From contig DAITAO010000092.1 in NCBI GenBank assembly GCA_036824245.1, positions 1 through 11,796 of the forward strand: a stretch of 11,796 nt of DNA, given 5' to 3'. The translations under genes were made by a program, and so were the position numbers. This stretch comes from JACVRM01 sp036824245 (GTDB lineage: Bacteria; Actinomycetota; Thermoleophilia; Gaiellales; Gaiellaceae). The notes below the pieces were generated by a model that searched no databases, was not told the origin of the DNA, and worked only from the letters and a program-made list of their open reading frames with translations. This document shows positions 1 through 6,615 of this stretch, piece after piece. Within the stretch, counting starts at the first letter, position 1. Every line of letters starts with the position of its first letter.

Positions 1-22
1 TACTAAGCCGCGACGCGGTCAG

Positions 23-215
23 CTACTCGGGATGCTTGTCGATGTACGCCGCGGCGAACGGACAGCGGACCGTCATCGTCAGACCTCGTGCTCGGACGTC
101 GTCCAGGGCCCCTTGAGCCCGCGCTTCCAGTCAGCGCCCGCATGATCCCGCGGCCAGACGCTCGACCAGACCGCCTTCGGGCCAGGATCGATAGTCGGCA
201 CGGCGCAACACCTTC
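23..215 (-). pseudogene. Remnant of a GNAT acetyltransferase (COG2388/YidJ-like), 3' part only
   Basis: On the minus strand, 23-130 reads ALDDVRARGL, then TVRCPFAAAYIDKHPE and a TAG stop. This resembles the C-terminal strand and helix of small GNAT proteins of the COG2388 type, which end in a CPFvaayIxxHPEY-like motif. The open frame is closed by a TGA at 131-133. Just upstream, pieces that look like the acetyl-CoA loop occur in other frames: GRGIMRALT in one and PEGGLVERLA in another. I read this as a gene broken by at least two frameshifts, also missing the few residues that normally follow HPE. The left boundary is the visible stop; the right boundary is approximate. The family assignment is from memory of the motif. 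Sequencing error could explain some frame breaks. Nothing else recognisable lies between about 215 and the ribosome binding site at 329. Confidence 0.45.
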
Positions 216-328
216 CGGCAGCCGAGCACACGTGCGCTGATGCCCGAGGGATCGACAGGGGCGCCGGTCGCACCAGCGCGCGACGCGTGTACCTGACAAC
301 GTTGATCGCGTTTGTCGCCAGGTTCGAG

Positions 329-335
329 AGGAGGT
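329..335 (+). promoter_or_regulatory. Ribosome binding site deciding the DUF4389 start
   Basis: AGGAGGT lies 9 bases before the ATG at 345. It selects this ATG over the in-frame TTG at 312, which has no such site and lies upstream of it. Confidence 0.8.
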
Positions 336-344
336 CGCGCCGAC

Positions 345-1064
345 ATGTCCACCGTTTCTGCTCATCCCGTTCGCGTCGAGGGGAAACTCGATCCGCAGGT
401 CAGCCGCTGGCTCTGGCTGGTGAAGTGGCTGCTCGCGATCCCGCACTTCATCGTGCTCTTCTTCCTTTTCATCGCGTTCTTCGTGCTGACGATCGTCGCC
501 TTCTTCGCGATCCTCTTCACCGGGCGGTACCCGCGCTCGATCTTCGACTTCAACGTCGGCGTGCTGCGCTGGGGGTGGCGGGTCGCCTTCTACTCCTACG
601 CCGCCCTTGGCACCGACCGTTATCCGCCTTTCACCCTCGCGCCGGTGCCCGATTACCCGGCGAGCGTCGAGGTGCCCTACCCGGAGGAGCTGTCACGTGG
701 GCTCGTGCTCGTGAAGTGGTGGCTGCTCACGATTCCGCACTACCTCATCCTGGGCGTCCTCCTCGGCGCGGGCGGGTTCGCCTGGAAGGGAGGCTGGAAC
801 GGTGACGGCGACGAGTGGCGGGGCGGCGGCGATCCCGGCCTGATCATGCTGCTCGTCCTGATCGCCGCGGTCGCGCTGCTCTTCACGACGCGGTACCCGC
901 GGGGGATCTTCGACTTCGTCATGGGACTGGACCGGTGGGTGCTACGCGTCATCGGGTATGCCGCCCTGATGACGGACGTCTATCCGCCTTTCCGGCTCGA
1001 CCAGGGAGGGGAGGAGGGCGTCGCCCCCGCACCCGAAGGCGCGCCGCCGGCGACCACGTCCTAG
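345..1064 (+). CDS. DUF4389 domain-containing membrane protein
   Basis: A 239-residue integral membrane protein. It consists of two similar halves: residues 24-100 carry LVKWLLAIPHFIV, a hydrophobic stretch (about 34-60), RYPRSIFDF and TDRYPPFTL; residues 121-220 repeat this as LVKWWLLTIPHYLI, a hydrophobic stretch (166-182), RYPRGIFDF and TDVYPPFRL. This paired pattern is typical of DUF4389 proteins, which have no established biochemical function. The acidic, glycine-rich linker (149-164) and the proline/alanine-rich tail are probably soluble. The start at 345 is set by AGGAGGT at 329-335. It appears to be transcribed alone, since the next gene is 94 bases away with a hairpin between. The function is unknown; the family assignment is confident. 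Confidence 0.9.
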   Translation: MSTVSAHPVRVEGKLDPQVSRWLWLVKWLLAIPHFIVLFFLFIAFFVLTIVAFFAILFTGRYPRSIFDFNVGVLRWGWRVAFYSYAALGTDRYPPFTLAPVPDYPASVEVPYPEELSRGLVLVKWWLLTIPHYLILGVLLGAGGFAWKGGWNGDGDEWRGGGDPGLIMLLVLIAAVALLFTTRYPRGIFDFVMGLDRWVLRVIGYAALMTDVYPPFRLDQGGEEGVAPAPEGAPPATTS

Positions 1065-1065
1065 C

Positions 1066-1111
1066 GGCGATGCCGGAGGAAGGCGTAACCCTCTCGGGCC
1101 GCCGGCATGCC
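1066..1111 (+). terminator. Possible hairpin after the DUF4389 gene
   Basis: GGCGATGCCGG (1066-1076) can pair with CCGGCATGCC (1102-1111), leaving one bulged G and a 25-base loop. It begins two bases after the DUF4389 stop codon. No T-run follows, so it may be a weak terminator, an RNA-processing structure, or chance in GC-rich DNA. Confidence 0.3.
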
Positions 1112-1158
1112 GTCAGAGTGAACGCGATTAGAAATCAGCCACCGAAAGGAGGCATACC

Positions 1159-1314
1159 GTGACGCTGATCTGGTTCGTCGTCTGGCTGATCGCCAACAAC
1201 ATCGGCGACCGTGAGCCGCTGACGTTCGATCCCGTCAACTGGTGGGCGGGGGCGCTGCTCCTCGCCGGCGCGGTCGACCTGAGCGGGCACCACGCGACCG
1301 GGCTGAAGTCCTAA
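1159..1314 (+). CDS. Small hypothetical membrane protein, 51 residues
   Basis: GTG start at 1159, stop TAA at 1312-1314. A strong ribosome binding site, AAAGGAGG at 1145-1152, sits 6 bases before the start. The protein opens with a Trp-rich hydrophobic segment (MTLIWFVVWLIANNIG), followed by a polar turn containing DREPLTFDPVNWW and a second hydrophobic segment (GALLLAGAVDL), ending in a short His-rich tail. It therefore looks like two short membrane helices or one helix plus an amphipathic segment. Codon third positions are mostly G or C, as in its neighbours. I do not recognise a named family and assign no function. The ribosome binding site, coherent hydrophobicity and lack of competing frames make it a likely real gene. 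Confidence 0.7.
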   Translation: MTLIWFVVWLIANNIGDREPLTFDPVNWWAGALLLAGAVDLSGHHATGLKS

Positions 1315-1526
1315 GGAACACTCGGGGGTCCGGTGGTGTAGGTGCGGAAGTGCAACAGTCGCGGGCGCGGTGGCGGGAACAGCGATGAAGCACTTCCCGC
1401 TGTTGGTGGTCTCTCTTTTGCTCGCCTGCGGCGGCCAGCGAGGTGCACAGCCTCCGCTGCTCGCACCGGCAGGCGTATCGCCCTTCGATGTCGGCGACGC
1501 GTCGCCACGATCCGACACGACTGACG

Positions 1527-1532
1527 TAGCCT
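1527..1532 (+). promoter_or_regulatory. TANNNT -10 box for a leaderless glycosylase-family transcript
   Basis: TAGCCT begins 12 bases before the GTG start at 1539. Transcription would then start at or next to the start codon, giving a leaderless mRNA; no Shine-Dalgarno sequence is present upstream. I see no convincing -35 box. The rest of 1315-1538 holds no gene I can support. Confidence 0.4.
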
Positions 1533-1538
1533 CCGGTC

Positions 1539-2623
1539 GTGCACAGGCTCACCAAGGCGCAGGCCCGGCGCATCGCGGTGCGCGCGCAGCTGCTCCACGC
1601 ACCCCGGCCGACCGAGCTGCTCACGGTCGTGCAGCAGCTGACCCTGCTGCAGATCGACCCGACCGCGGCCATCGCGCCCAGCGCGGACCTGGTCGCCTGG
1701 AGCCGCCTCGGCTCGGCGTACCAGCCCGCCCACCTCCAGCAGGCCCTGGAGCAGGACCGCACGCTGTTCGAGCACAACGCGCTGGTGAGGCCGATGAGCG
1801 ACCTGGGCCTGTACCTCGCCGGCGCGGCCGAGTGGCCCAGCTATGAGACGAGGCGTGTCTGGATCCGCGACAACGACCGCTTCCGGCGCGACATCCTGGC
1901 CCTGCTGGGCAGTTCCGGGCCGCTGATGTCACGCGACATCCCGGACACGTGTGTGGTGCCGTGGGCCTCCACCGGGTGGACCAACAACCGCAACGTCACC
2001 CAGATGCTGGAGTTCCTGATGATGCGCGGCGAGATTGCGATCGCCGGCCGGGTTGGGCGTGAGCGGCTGTGGGACCTGCCCGAGCGGGTGTATCCGGCCG
2101 ACGTCGTCGTTCCCTCGGTCGACGAGGCCGAGCAGCTCAAGAACGAGCGGCGGCTCGCCTCGCTCGGCATCGCCCGGCAGAAGGCCAGAGCCATGCCGAT
2201 GGAGCCGGTGCACGTAGGCGTGGCCGGCGAGCCGGCCGTGGTCGAGGGCACCAAGGGCGGGTGGCGCGTCGACCCCGCCGCGCTCGGCGAGGACTTCGAG
2301 GGGCGCACGGCGCTGCTGTCGCCCTTCGACCGGCTCATCCACGATCGGGCGCGCGCCCAGGAGCTGTTCGACTTCGAGTACACCCTCGAGATGTGTACAA
2401 GCCCGCGGCCAAGCGCCGCTGGGGCTACTTCGCCCTTCCGGTCCTCCACGACGACCGGCTGGTGGGGAAGCTCGACGCCACCGCCGACCGCAAGGCCTCC
2501 GTGCTGCGGGTAAACGCCACCCACGAGGACGTGAGGTTCACCCGCACCACGACCAAGGCCGTGCAGGCCGAGCTGGAGGACCTTGCCTCGTGGCTCGGGC
2601 TCGGTGCGGTCGAGCCGGCCTAG
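1539..2623 (+). pseudogene. HTH_42 / YcaQ-AlkX-type DNA glycosylase family protein, frameshifted
   Basis: Frame-corrected, this is about 360 residues, the usual size for HTH_42 (winged helix DNA-binding domain) proteins, the family of crosslink-repair DNA glycosylases. Early in the protein, LLQIDPTAAI (Q38-I39-D40) matches the Q-phi-D catalytic motif of the YcaQ/AlkX branch, as opposed to Q-phi-Q of AlkZ. Conserved-looking blocks follow: HNALVRPM, a winged-helix region with VTQMLEFLMMRGEI (about residues 165-180), and LLSPFDRLIHDR. After GAG-ATG (to 2393) the reading frame is lost; skipping TG at 2394-2395 restores YKPAAKRRWGYFALPVLH and runs on to the TAG at 2621. Unskipped, translation ends at 2513 with a scrambled tail. 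The gene is either newly inactivated or carries a sequencing/assembly error. The start is a GTG, apparently leaderless. The 2-base shift is directly visible; the repair role is inferred from the family. Confidence 0.8.
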
Positions 2624-2625
2624 GA

Positions 2626-2649
2626 CCGAGCCGCGGCTGCGGCGCTCGG
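2626..2649. terminator. Possible bidirectional hairpin between convergent genes
   Basis: CCGAGC (2626-2631) pairs with GCTCGG (2644-2649), with further CGC/GCG pairing inside. It lies two bases after the glycosylase-family stop and also downstream of the minus-strand dehydrogenase. No T-run is present on either side, so it is only a candidate. Confidence 0.3.
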
Positions 2650-2741
2650 GCACTTCGAAAGACGGAGCGACCGCCTTTGGCGTCGGCCGCCGAGCCGGAG
2701 CATCTCGCGGCGTGCCGCACCGGTCGTGGACGACTCCTCAT
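2640..2741 (-). pseudogene. Degraded 5' remnant of a second MDR dehydrogenase gene
   Basis: Immediately downstream of the intact dehydrogenase, the minus strand repeats that gene's own start region. Plus positions 2715-2756 match 3729-3772 at 36 of 42 aligned bases with one 2-base gap. Allowing that gap, the remnant reads M-R-(A)-V-V-H-D-R-C-G and, a frame later, REMLRL, mirroring MRAVVHERYG and PEVLRV of the intact protein. Its ATG (2741-2739) overlaps the intact gene's TGA (2740-2738) in the same ATGA arrangement that joins the Nudix regulator to the dehydrogenase. After roughly 70-100 bases the resemblance fades. I infer an old tandem duplication of the dehydrogenase whose second copy was almost entirely lost, possibly when the convergent glycosylase-family gene came to lie beside it. 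The left boundary is approximate. Confidence 0.6.
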
Positions 2742-3757
2742 GCCGGCACTTCCTCTTCGTGCCTGGCGGCGGGCTCAGGCTGCCCGCCGGGCGGAGCCTC
2801 GCTGACGCGGAGCACGACGTTGCCCGTCTTCTGGCCGGTCTCGACGTAGCGGGTCGCCTCGACGATCTCGTCAAGAGCGTAACTCCGGTCGATCACGGGC
2901 CGGTACTTGCCCGTGTCGACGAGCTCCTTGACGACGAGGAGGTCCTCCCTGCGATAGCGGCCGATGCCGAGCGTCGCGCGCCTACTCCCGACGAGCCGCG
3001 TGACGAGAGCGAGGAGCGGCACGTGGTACATGAAGCCGAGGTCGGTCGAGATGTAGATGCCGCCGCGCTTCAGCGAGCGTCGGCAGCGGCGGAACGAGTG
3101 CTTGCCGACCGCGTCGAAGATGACGTCGTACGTCTTGCCGTTCTTGGTGAAGTCGTCGCGGAAGCGATCGAGGACGTCCCGCGCGCCGAGCGAGCGCACG
3201 AGCTCGACGTCCTTCGTGTCGCACACCGCGGTCACCTCCGCATCGAAGTGGTGCGCGAGCAGCTGCACCGCGCCTGTTCCGATGGAGCCCGCTGCGCCGT
3301 AGACGAGGACGCGCTTCCCTCGCAGCGGATATGCCGGTCGCAGGCAGGTCAGCGCGAGCAGCGAGCCGTCGGGGACGGCCGCCGCCTCCTCGAACGTCAG
3401 CCCCTTCGGCTTGTGTGCGATCGCGCCGCTCTCGCGCACCGTCACGTACTCCGCATTCGCGCCTCCCTCGATGCCGAACACCTCGTCGCCGACCCCGAAC
3501 TCCGTCACGGCCGTTCCCGTCTCCTCGACGCGGCCCGCGAACTCTGAGCCGCACGTCGTCCGCCTCGGTCGGCGTATACCGGTGAAGAGGCGGGTGAACC
3601 GGTACTCGGCGCTGCGCACGCCCATGGCGTCGCCGCGAGTGACCGTCGACGCGTGGATCCTGACGAGCACCTCGTCCTCCTTCGGCACGGGCCGCTCGAC
3701 TTCGGCGACGCGCAGCACCTCCGGAGGTCCGTACCGTTCGTGGACGACTGCTCTCAT
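2738..3757 (-). CDS. NAD(P)-dependent MDR-family alcohol dehydrogenase / quinone reductase-like
   Basis: 339 residues counted from MRAVVHERYG. The N-terminal GroES-like domain (about 1-130) carries the TTCGSEFAGRV block. The Rossmann domain carries LVYGAAGSIGTGAVQL (residues 151-166), the nucleotide-binding glycine-rich motif, and the C-terminus has TGQKTGNVVLRV, typical of this MDR subgroup. I do not see the structural-zinc cysteine cluster or the usual GHE motif, so it is probably a zinc-independent quinone-oxidoreductase/VAT1-like reductase using NAD(P)H. Its substrate cannot be told. A longer frame to 3898 exists but only overlaps the upstream gene; the start at 3757 has GAGAGGAAG about 9 bases before it and overlaps the Nudix regulator stop as ATGA, indicating translational coupling. 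The tail ending in EEEVPA is an extension whose DNA resembles the end of the upstream gene. Confidence 0.9.
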   Translation of the reverse strand: MRAVVHERYGPPEVLRVAEVERPVPKEDEVLVRIHASTVTRGDAMGVRSAEYRFTRLFTGIRRPRRTTCGSEFAGRVEETGTAVTEFGVGDEVFGIEGGANAEYVTVRESGAIAHKPKGLTFEEAAAVPDGSLLALTCLRPAYPLRGKRVLVYGAAGSIGTGAVQLLAHHFDAEVTAVCDTKDVELVRSLGARDVLDRFRDDFTKNGKTYDVIFDAVGKHSFRRCRRSLKRGGIYISTDLGFMYHVPLLALVTRLVGSRRATLGIGRYRREDLLVVKELVDTGKYRPVIDRSYALDEIVEATRYVETGQKTGNVVLRVSEAPPGGQPEPAARHEEEVPA

Positions 3758-4518
3758 TCGGTCACTTCCTCTCGTCGGTTCCGCTGGATGCGCTGGATGG
3801 GTGTGCCGTGCTTCCAAGCCCGCCCGGCGCGGTAGAGCTCGGCGGGCCTTCCGCCGCTCGGCCCGGGTCGGGCCGTGCGGCCGGTCGGGATCACCCAACC
3901 GTCCTCGCCCACGAGGCTACGGCGGAAGTTCGCGGCGTCGAGCTGCACGCCCCAGATCGCCTCGTACACCGCTCGGAGTTCGGCCATGGTGAAGGTCGTG
4001 CCGACAAAGGCCGTCGCGATGCCCGAAACCTCGAGCTCGACCCGGACGCGCTCGACCGCGTCGCGGACGATTCTCAGGTGGTCGAAAGCGAGGTCGATGC
4101 TTTCCTCGAGAATGTCCGAGGCGGGGACGAGCGCGGCGTGTGCTGCGTCGGTGCCGGCGACGATCGCTCCGACGTCGCGAAGGACGGCGAGGTACGCGAC
4201 TGTGACGACGTTCATGCGCGGGTCGCGCCCGGGATCGCCGTAGGCGCCGAACTGGCTCAGCAGGCTCGGGACGTCGACGCCGGTCTCCTCGGAGAGCTCG
4301 CGTCTCGCCGCTTCGCCCAGCGTCTCTTCAGGACGCTTGAACCCACCTGGAATCGCCCACATGGCCTTGAACGGCTCCTGCCCACGCCGGACGAGAAGAA
4401 CGTGGAGCACGCCCTCGGCCATGGTCAGGATGACGACGTCCACCGCGACGGCGAAGGCCGGGAACTTGCTCGCGTCGTACCCGGGTGGGACATTCGCCTC
4501 CCGCGTTCTTGTCGCCAT
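3754..4518 (-). CDS. NrtR-like Nudix-domain transcriptional regulator
   Basis: 254 residues. Residues 21-150 form a Nudix domain with a complete Nudix box at 59-81 (G-x5-E-x7-REL-x-EE-x-G-V, read as GFKRPEE and RRELSEETGV), so hydrolysis of ADP-ribose or a related nucleotide remains possible. Residues 165-235 resemble the winged-helix C-terminus of Nudix-related transcriptional regulators: FTMAELRAVYEAIWG, DAANFRRSL and GRPAELYR. Proteins of this group sense ADP-ribose-type ligands and repress NAD or sugar metabolism genes. The downstream NAD(P)-dependent dehydrogenase overlaps it by 4 bases (ATGA), so the pair is one operon and the dehydrogenase is a likely target along with the regulator itself. 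The start ATG at 4518 has no clear ribosome binding site; the promoter placement suggests a leaderless mRNA. An ordinary ADP-ribose pyrophosphatase is the alternative, but the C-terminal domain argues against it. Confidence 0.85.
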   Translation of the reverse strand: MATRTREANVPPGYDASKFPAFAVAVDVVILTMAEGVLHVLLVRRGQEPFKAMWAIPGGFKRPEETLGEAARRELSEETGVDVPSLLSQFGAYGDPGRDPRMNVVTVAYLAVLRDVGAIVAGTDAAHAALVPASDILEESIDLAFDHLRIVRDAVERVRVELEVSGIATAFVGTTFTMAELRAVYEAIWGVQLDAANFRRSLVGEDGWVIPTGRTARPGPSGGRPAELYRAGRAWKHGTPIQRIQRNRREEVTE

Positions 4519-4525
4519 GACTCTT

Positions 4526-4554
4526 ACCGTCGCACATGGTTTTAGTCATGTCAA
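4526..4554 (-). promoter_or_regulatory. Promoter of the Nudix regulator-dehydrogenase operon
   Basis: On the minus strand TTGACA (4554-4549) is followed after 17 bases by GACGGT (4531-4526). The -35 is a perfect consensus; the -10 is weak (A at position 2 and T at position 6 conserved). Transcription would start near 4519-4518, at the start codon. Confidence 0.5.
4534..4551. promoter_or_regulatory. Inverted repeat, candidate operator of the Nudix regulator
   Basis: ACATG (4534-4538) and CATGT (4547-4551) are perfect inverted arms around an 8-base spacer that is AT-rich for this DNA (GTTTTAGT). The site covers the spacer between the -35 and -10 boxes, where a bound dimer would block transcription. 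Autorepression is inferred. Confidence 0.45.
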
Positions 4555-4582
4555 CCAAAACGCTCAGGAGTTCGCGCCGCTG

Positions 4583-4605
4583 CGCCCATCGAGTGTCGCT
4601 GGGCG
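4583..4605 (-). terminator. Possible hairpin downstream of the response regulator
   Basis: CGCCCA (4583-4588) pairs with TGGGCG (4600-4605) around an 11-base loop, with weaker GCCG/CGGC pairing outside. It lies between the response regulator stop and the Nudix operon promoter, so it could separate the two units. No T-run follows; weak support. Confidence 0.25.
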
Positions 4606-4679
4606 GCTTCGGCAACCGAGATGTACCAGCGGTCACGGCGATGAACGGACCGTCGACCGACTGATTGCTCAAGTGGGGG

Positions 4680-5342
4680 TCACGCGATGCCCGGCTCGAC
4701 CAATCCCGACTCGTAGGCGTAGATCACTGCCTGGACGCGGTCCCGGAGCCCGAGCTTCCGGAGAACGCTTGCGACGTGCGTCTTCACGGTTCCCTCGCTG
4801 ACGACGAAACTCGCCGCGATCTCGGCATTCGAGAGGCCGCGGGCGAGGAGCTCGAGTACCTCCCGCTCGCGGGCCGTCAGGTCCTCCAGCTTGCCCGCAA
4901 GGTCGGTGCGAGGAGCCCTGCGGGCGAACTCCGAAATGACCGCTCTCGTGATCGACGGGTCGAGCAGCGCGTCTCCCCGGTCGATCACGTGGACGGCCGA
5001 AAGGAGATCCTCGGGCGGGGCGTCCTTGAGCAGAAAGCCGCTCGCCCCCGCCCGAAGCGCCTCGTACACGTACTCGTTGAGGCCGAACGTCGTCAGGATG
5101 AGCACGCGGGTCGTCTGGCCGTCGCCATCGAGCAGGCGCCTCGTCGCCTCGAGCCCGTCCAAGTTCGGCATGCGGATGTCCATCAGAACGACGTCCGGGC
5201 CGAGTCGACGCGCCGCCTCCACCGCCTCGAGGCCGTCGGCAGCTTCGGCGACGACCTCCATCTGCGAATCGGCCTCCAGGATTTTCCGGAAGCCGGCGCG
5301 GACCAGCGCCTGGTCGTCCGCGATCAGGACGCGGATGCTCAC
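4680..5342 (-). CDS. NarL/FixJ-family response regulator with LuxR-type HTH
   Basis: 220 residues. The receiver domain (1-120) has the acidic pair D9/D10, phospho-acceptor D55 in VVLMDIRMP, T84/T85 and K106 in GFLLKDA. The output domain (about 154-212) is a LuxR/GerE helix-turn-helix: LTAREREVLELLARGLSN, then AEIAASFVVSEGTVKTHV. All key residues are present, so the protein should be phosphorylatable and bind DNA as a dimer. The GTG start at 5342 overlaps the TGA of the histidine kinase (GTGA), so kinase and regulator are translationally coupled and almost certainly cognate. Target genes cannot be read from the sequence; the divergent membrane protein at 6651 is the nearest candidate. Confidence 0.95.
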   Translation of the reverse strand: MSIRVLIADDQALVRAGFRKILEADSQMEVVAEAADGLEAVEAARRLGPDVVLMDIRMPNLDGLEATRRLLDGDGQTTRVLILTTFGLNEYVYEALRAGASGFLLKDAPPEDLLSAVHVIDRGDALLDPSITRAVISEFARRAPRTDLAGKLEDLTAREREVLELLARGLSNAEIAASFVVSEGTVKTHVASVLRKLGLRDRVQAVIYAYESGLVEPGIA

Positions 5343-6478
5343 GGCCGGGGCCGGTCGAACGGAAGGCGCGCTCGCACCGCGTAGCCTCCCTCCTCGCCGA
5401 GGCCGGTGTTCAGCTCCCCGCCGTAGAGGGCGACCCGCTCGCGCATCCCGACGAGGCCGTGTCCGTTCGCGTTGGTCTGCTGCGATCCGCGCCCGTCGTC
5501 GGATACCTCGACCTCGACCTCGCCCTCGCCGTAGCGCACGACCACGCGCGCCCGGGCGGGTCCCGCGTGCCGAAGCGCGTTCGTCAGCGCCTCCTGAACG
5601 ATGCGATATGCGGAGATGTCGACCCCTGCCGGAAGCGTCTTCCGCGACCCCTCGACGTGGAGCTCGACAGGGAGTCCCGCTTCGCGCACGTGGGCGACGA
5701 GCGAGTCCAGATGGTCGAGGCTCGGCAGCGGGGCCAGCGCGAGCTCCGCGTCGTCCTTTCGCAGCATCCCGAGTAGTCGCCGCATCTCGGCGAGCGCCTG
5801 TCTGCCCGTCCTTTCGATCGAGATCAGCGTTTCACGGGTCGACTCTTGTGCCTGGTCGAGGGCGAGCCGCTCCGCCCCTGCCTGCACGACCATCACGCTG
5901 ACGCTGTGCGCGACGACATCGTGGAGCTCGCGCGCGATTCGGGCGCGCTCCTCGGCGATCGCCAGGCGCGCGGTCTCCTTCTGTTCCCGCTCCAGCGCCT
6001 CCGTCCGGGATTGCAGCGCCGCGGCGAGCCGCTGCCGATCGCGGAAGAGCCGACCGGCCAGCCAGACGCCGGTGTAGAGCGGGCCGGCAACGATGAAGTC
6101 GCCTGGCTCGGACAGGAGAATGACGGCGAGGCTGATCGCGCCGCCGAGGAGCGCCCGCGGCCGGTCCGTGTACGCCGCGACCGAGTAGACCGCGACGACC
6201 AAGGCGAGGAAGGGCGTCTGCGGCGGTTGCACGGAGCTGTCGAGGAGGGTTTGTGGGGCCAGAGCCGTCATGACAATGGCGACGACGGCGAGCGGAGCTC
6301 GACGTCGCCAGGCGAGCGGGAGCGTCATCAGGAGGCTTACAGGCACGGCGAGCGGTTTCGGTACGGTCACGTCGCTCCCCCAGATCTCGAGCTGCACGAG
6401 CGCTGCTAGCCCGAGCGCGAGGAGGATGTCGAGGCCGGGCGGCCTCCACTGGGAAACCAGCCGCGGCGCGCGCACCAT
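5339..6478 (-). CDS. Sensor histidine kinase (HisKA_3 / NarX-DesK type)
   Basis: 379 residues from the start chosen here. The N-terminal 145 residues hold about six hydrophobic segments (roughly 15-32, 42-57, 61-78, 90-104, 109-123, 130-142) with little outside the membrane, suggesting sensing within or at the membrane. A short coiled coil (about 148-180) leads to the HisKA_3 dimerisation domain with phospho-acceptor H186 in RELHDVVAHSVSV. The HATPase domain has N300 in EALTNALRHA, DDGRG (327-331) and GLVGMRERV. It should autophosphorylate and pass phosphate to the coupled response regulator. The frame extends to 6568, but the extra 30 residues are not membrane-like and no ribosome binding site supports that GTG. 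At 6478, TACCGT begins 13 bases upstream on the minus strand, consistent with a leaderless start. The stimulus is unknown. Confidence 0.92.
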   Translation of the reverse strand: MVRAPRLVSQWRPPGLDILLALGLAALVQLEIWGSDVTVPKPLAVPVSLLMTLPLAWRRRAPLAVVAIVMTALAPQTLLDSSVQPPQTPFLALVVAVYSVAAYTDRPRALLGGAISLAVILLSEPGDFIVAGPLYTGVWLAGRLFRDRQRLAAALQSRTEALEREQKETARLAIAEERARIARELHDVVAHSVSVMVVQAGAERLALDQAQESTRETLISIERTGRQALAEMRRLLGMLRKDDAELALAPLPSLDHLDSLVAHVREAGLPVELHVEGSRKTLPAGVDISAYRIVQEALTNALRHAGPARARVVVRYGEGEVEVEVSDDGRGSQQTNANGHGLVGMRERVALYGGELNTGLGEEGGYAVRARLPFDRPRP

Positions 6479-6586
6479 GCGAACGACGGTAGCCGACGTG
6501 GTGAGACTCCGCATCAGCCGCGCGGCAGATCTCGCGGATGCCAAAGATCCGCCGCGAGACAGAGGCACGAATCTGCGCGCAGGCCG

Positions 6587-6615
6587 ATGACGCGAGCGAG
6601 CGCCGCTTCTAGCGT
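6587..6615 (+). promoter_or_regulatory. Candidate promoter of the divergent membrane protein
   Basis: ATGACG (6587-6592), 17 bases, then TAGCGT (6610-6615). The -10 fits TANNNT; the -35 matches TTGACA at four of six positions. It lies in the 172-base divergent region shared with the histidine kinase and precedes a clear ribosome binding site. Confidence 0.4.

Noticed and set aside
1370..1846. Plus-strand frame of 158 residues starting near a lipobox
   Set aside because: Most of it is an Ala/Arg/Pro-rich shadow of the HTH_42 gene in another frame, and no ribosome binding site precedes it.
3758..3898. N-terminal extension of the dehydrogenase to 3898
   Set aside because: These 47 residues are an Arg/Pro-rich shadow of the Nudix regulator; the ATGA overlap and MDR-type N-terminus fix the start at 3757.
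6479..6568. N-terminal extension of the histidine kinase to 6568
   Set aside because: The GTG there has no ribosome binding site or -10 box at leaderless distance, and the added residues do not resemble a kinase N-terminus.
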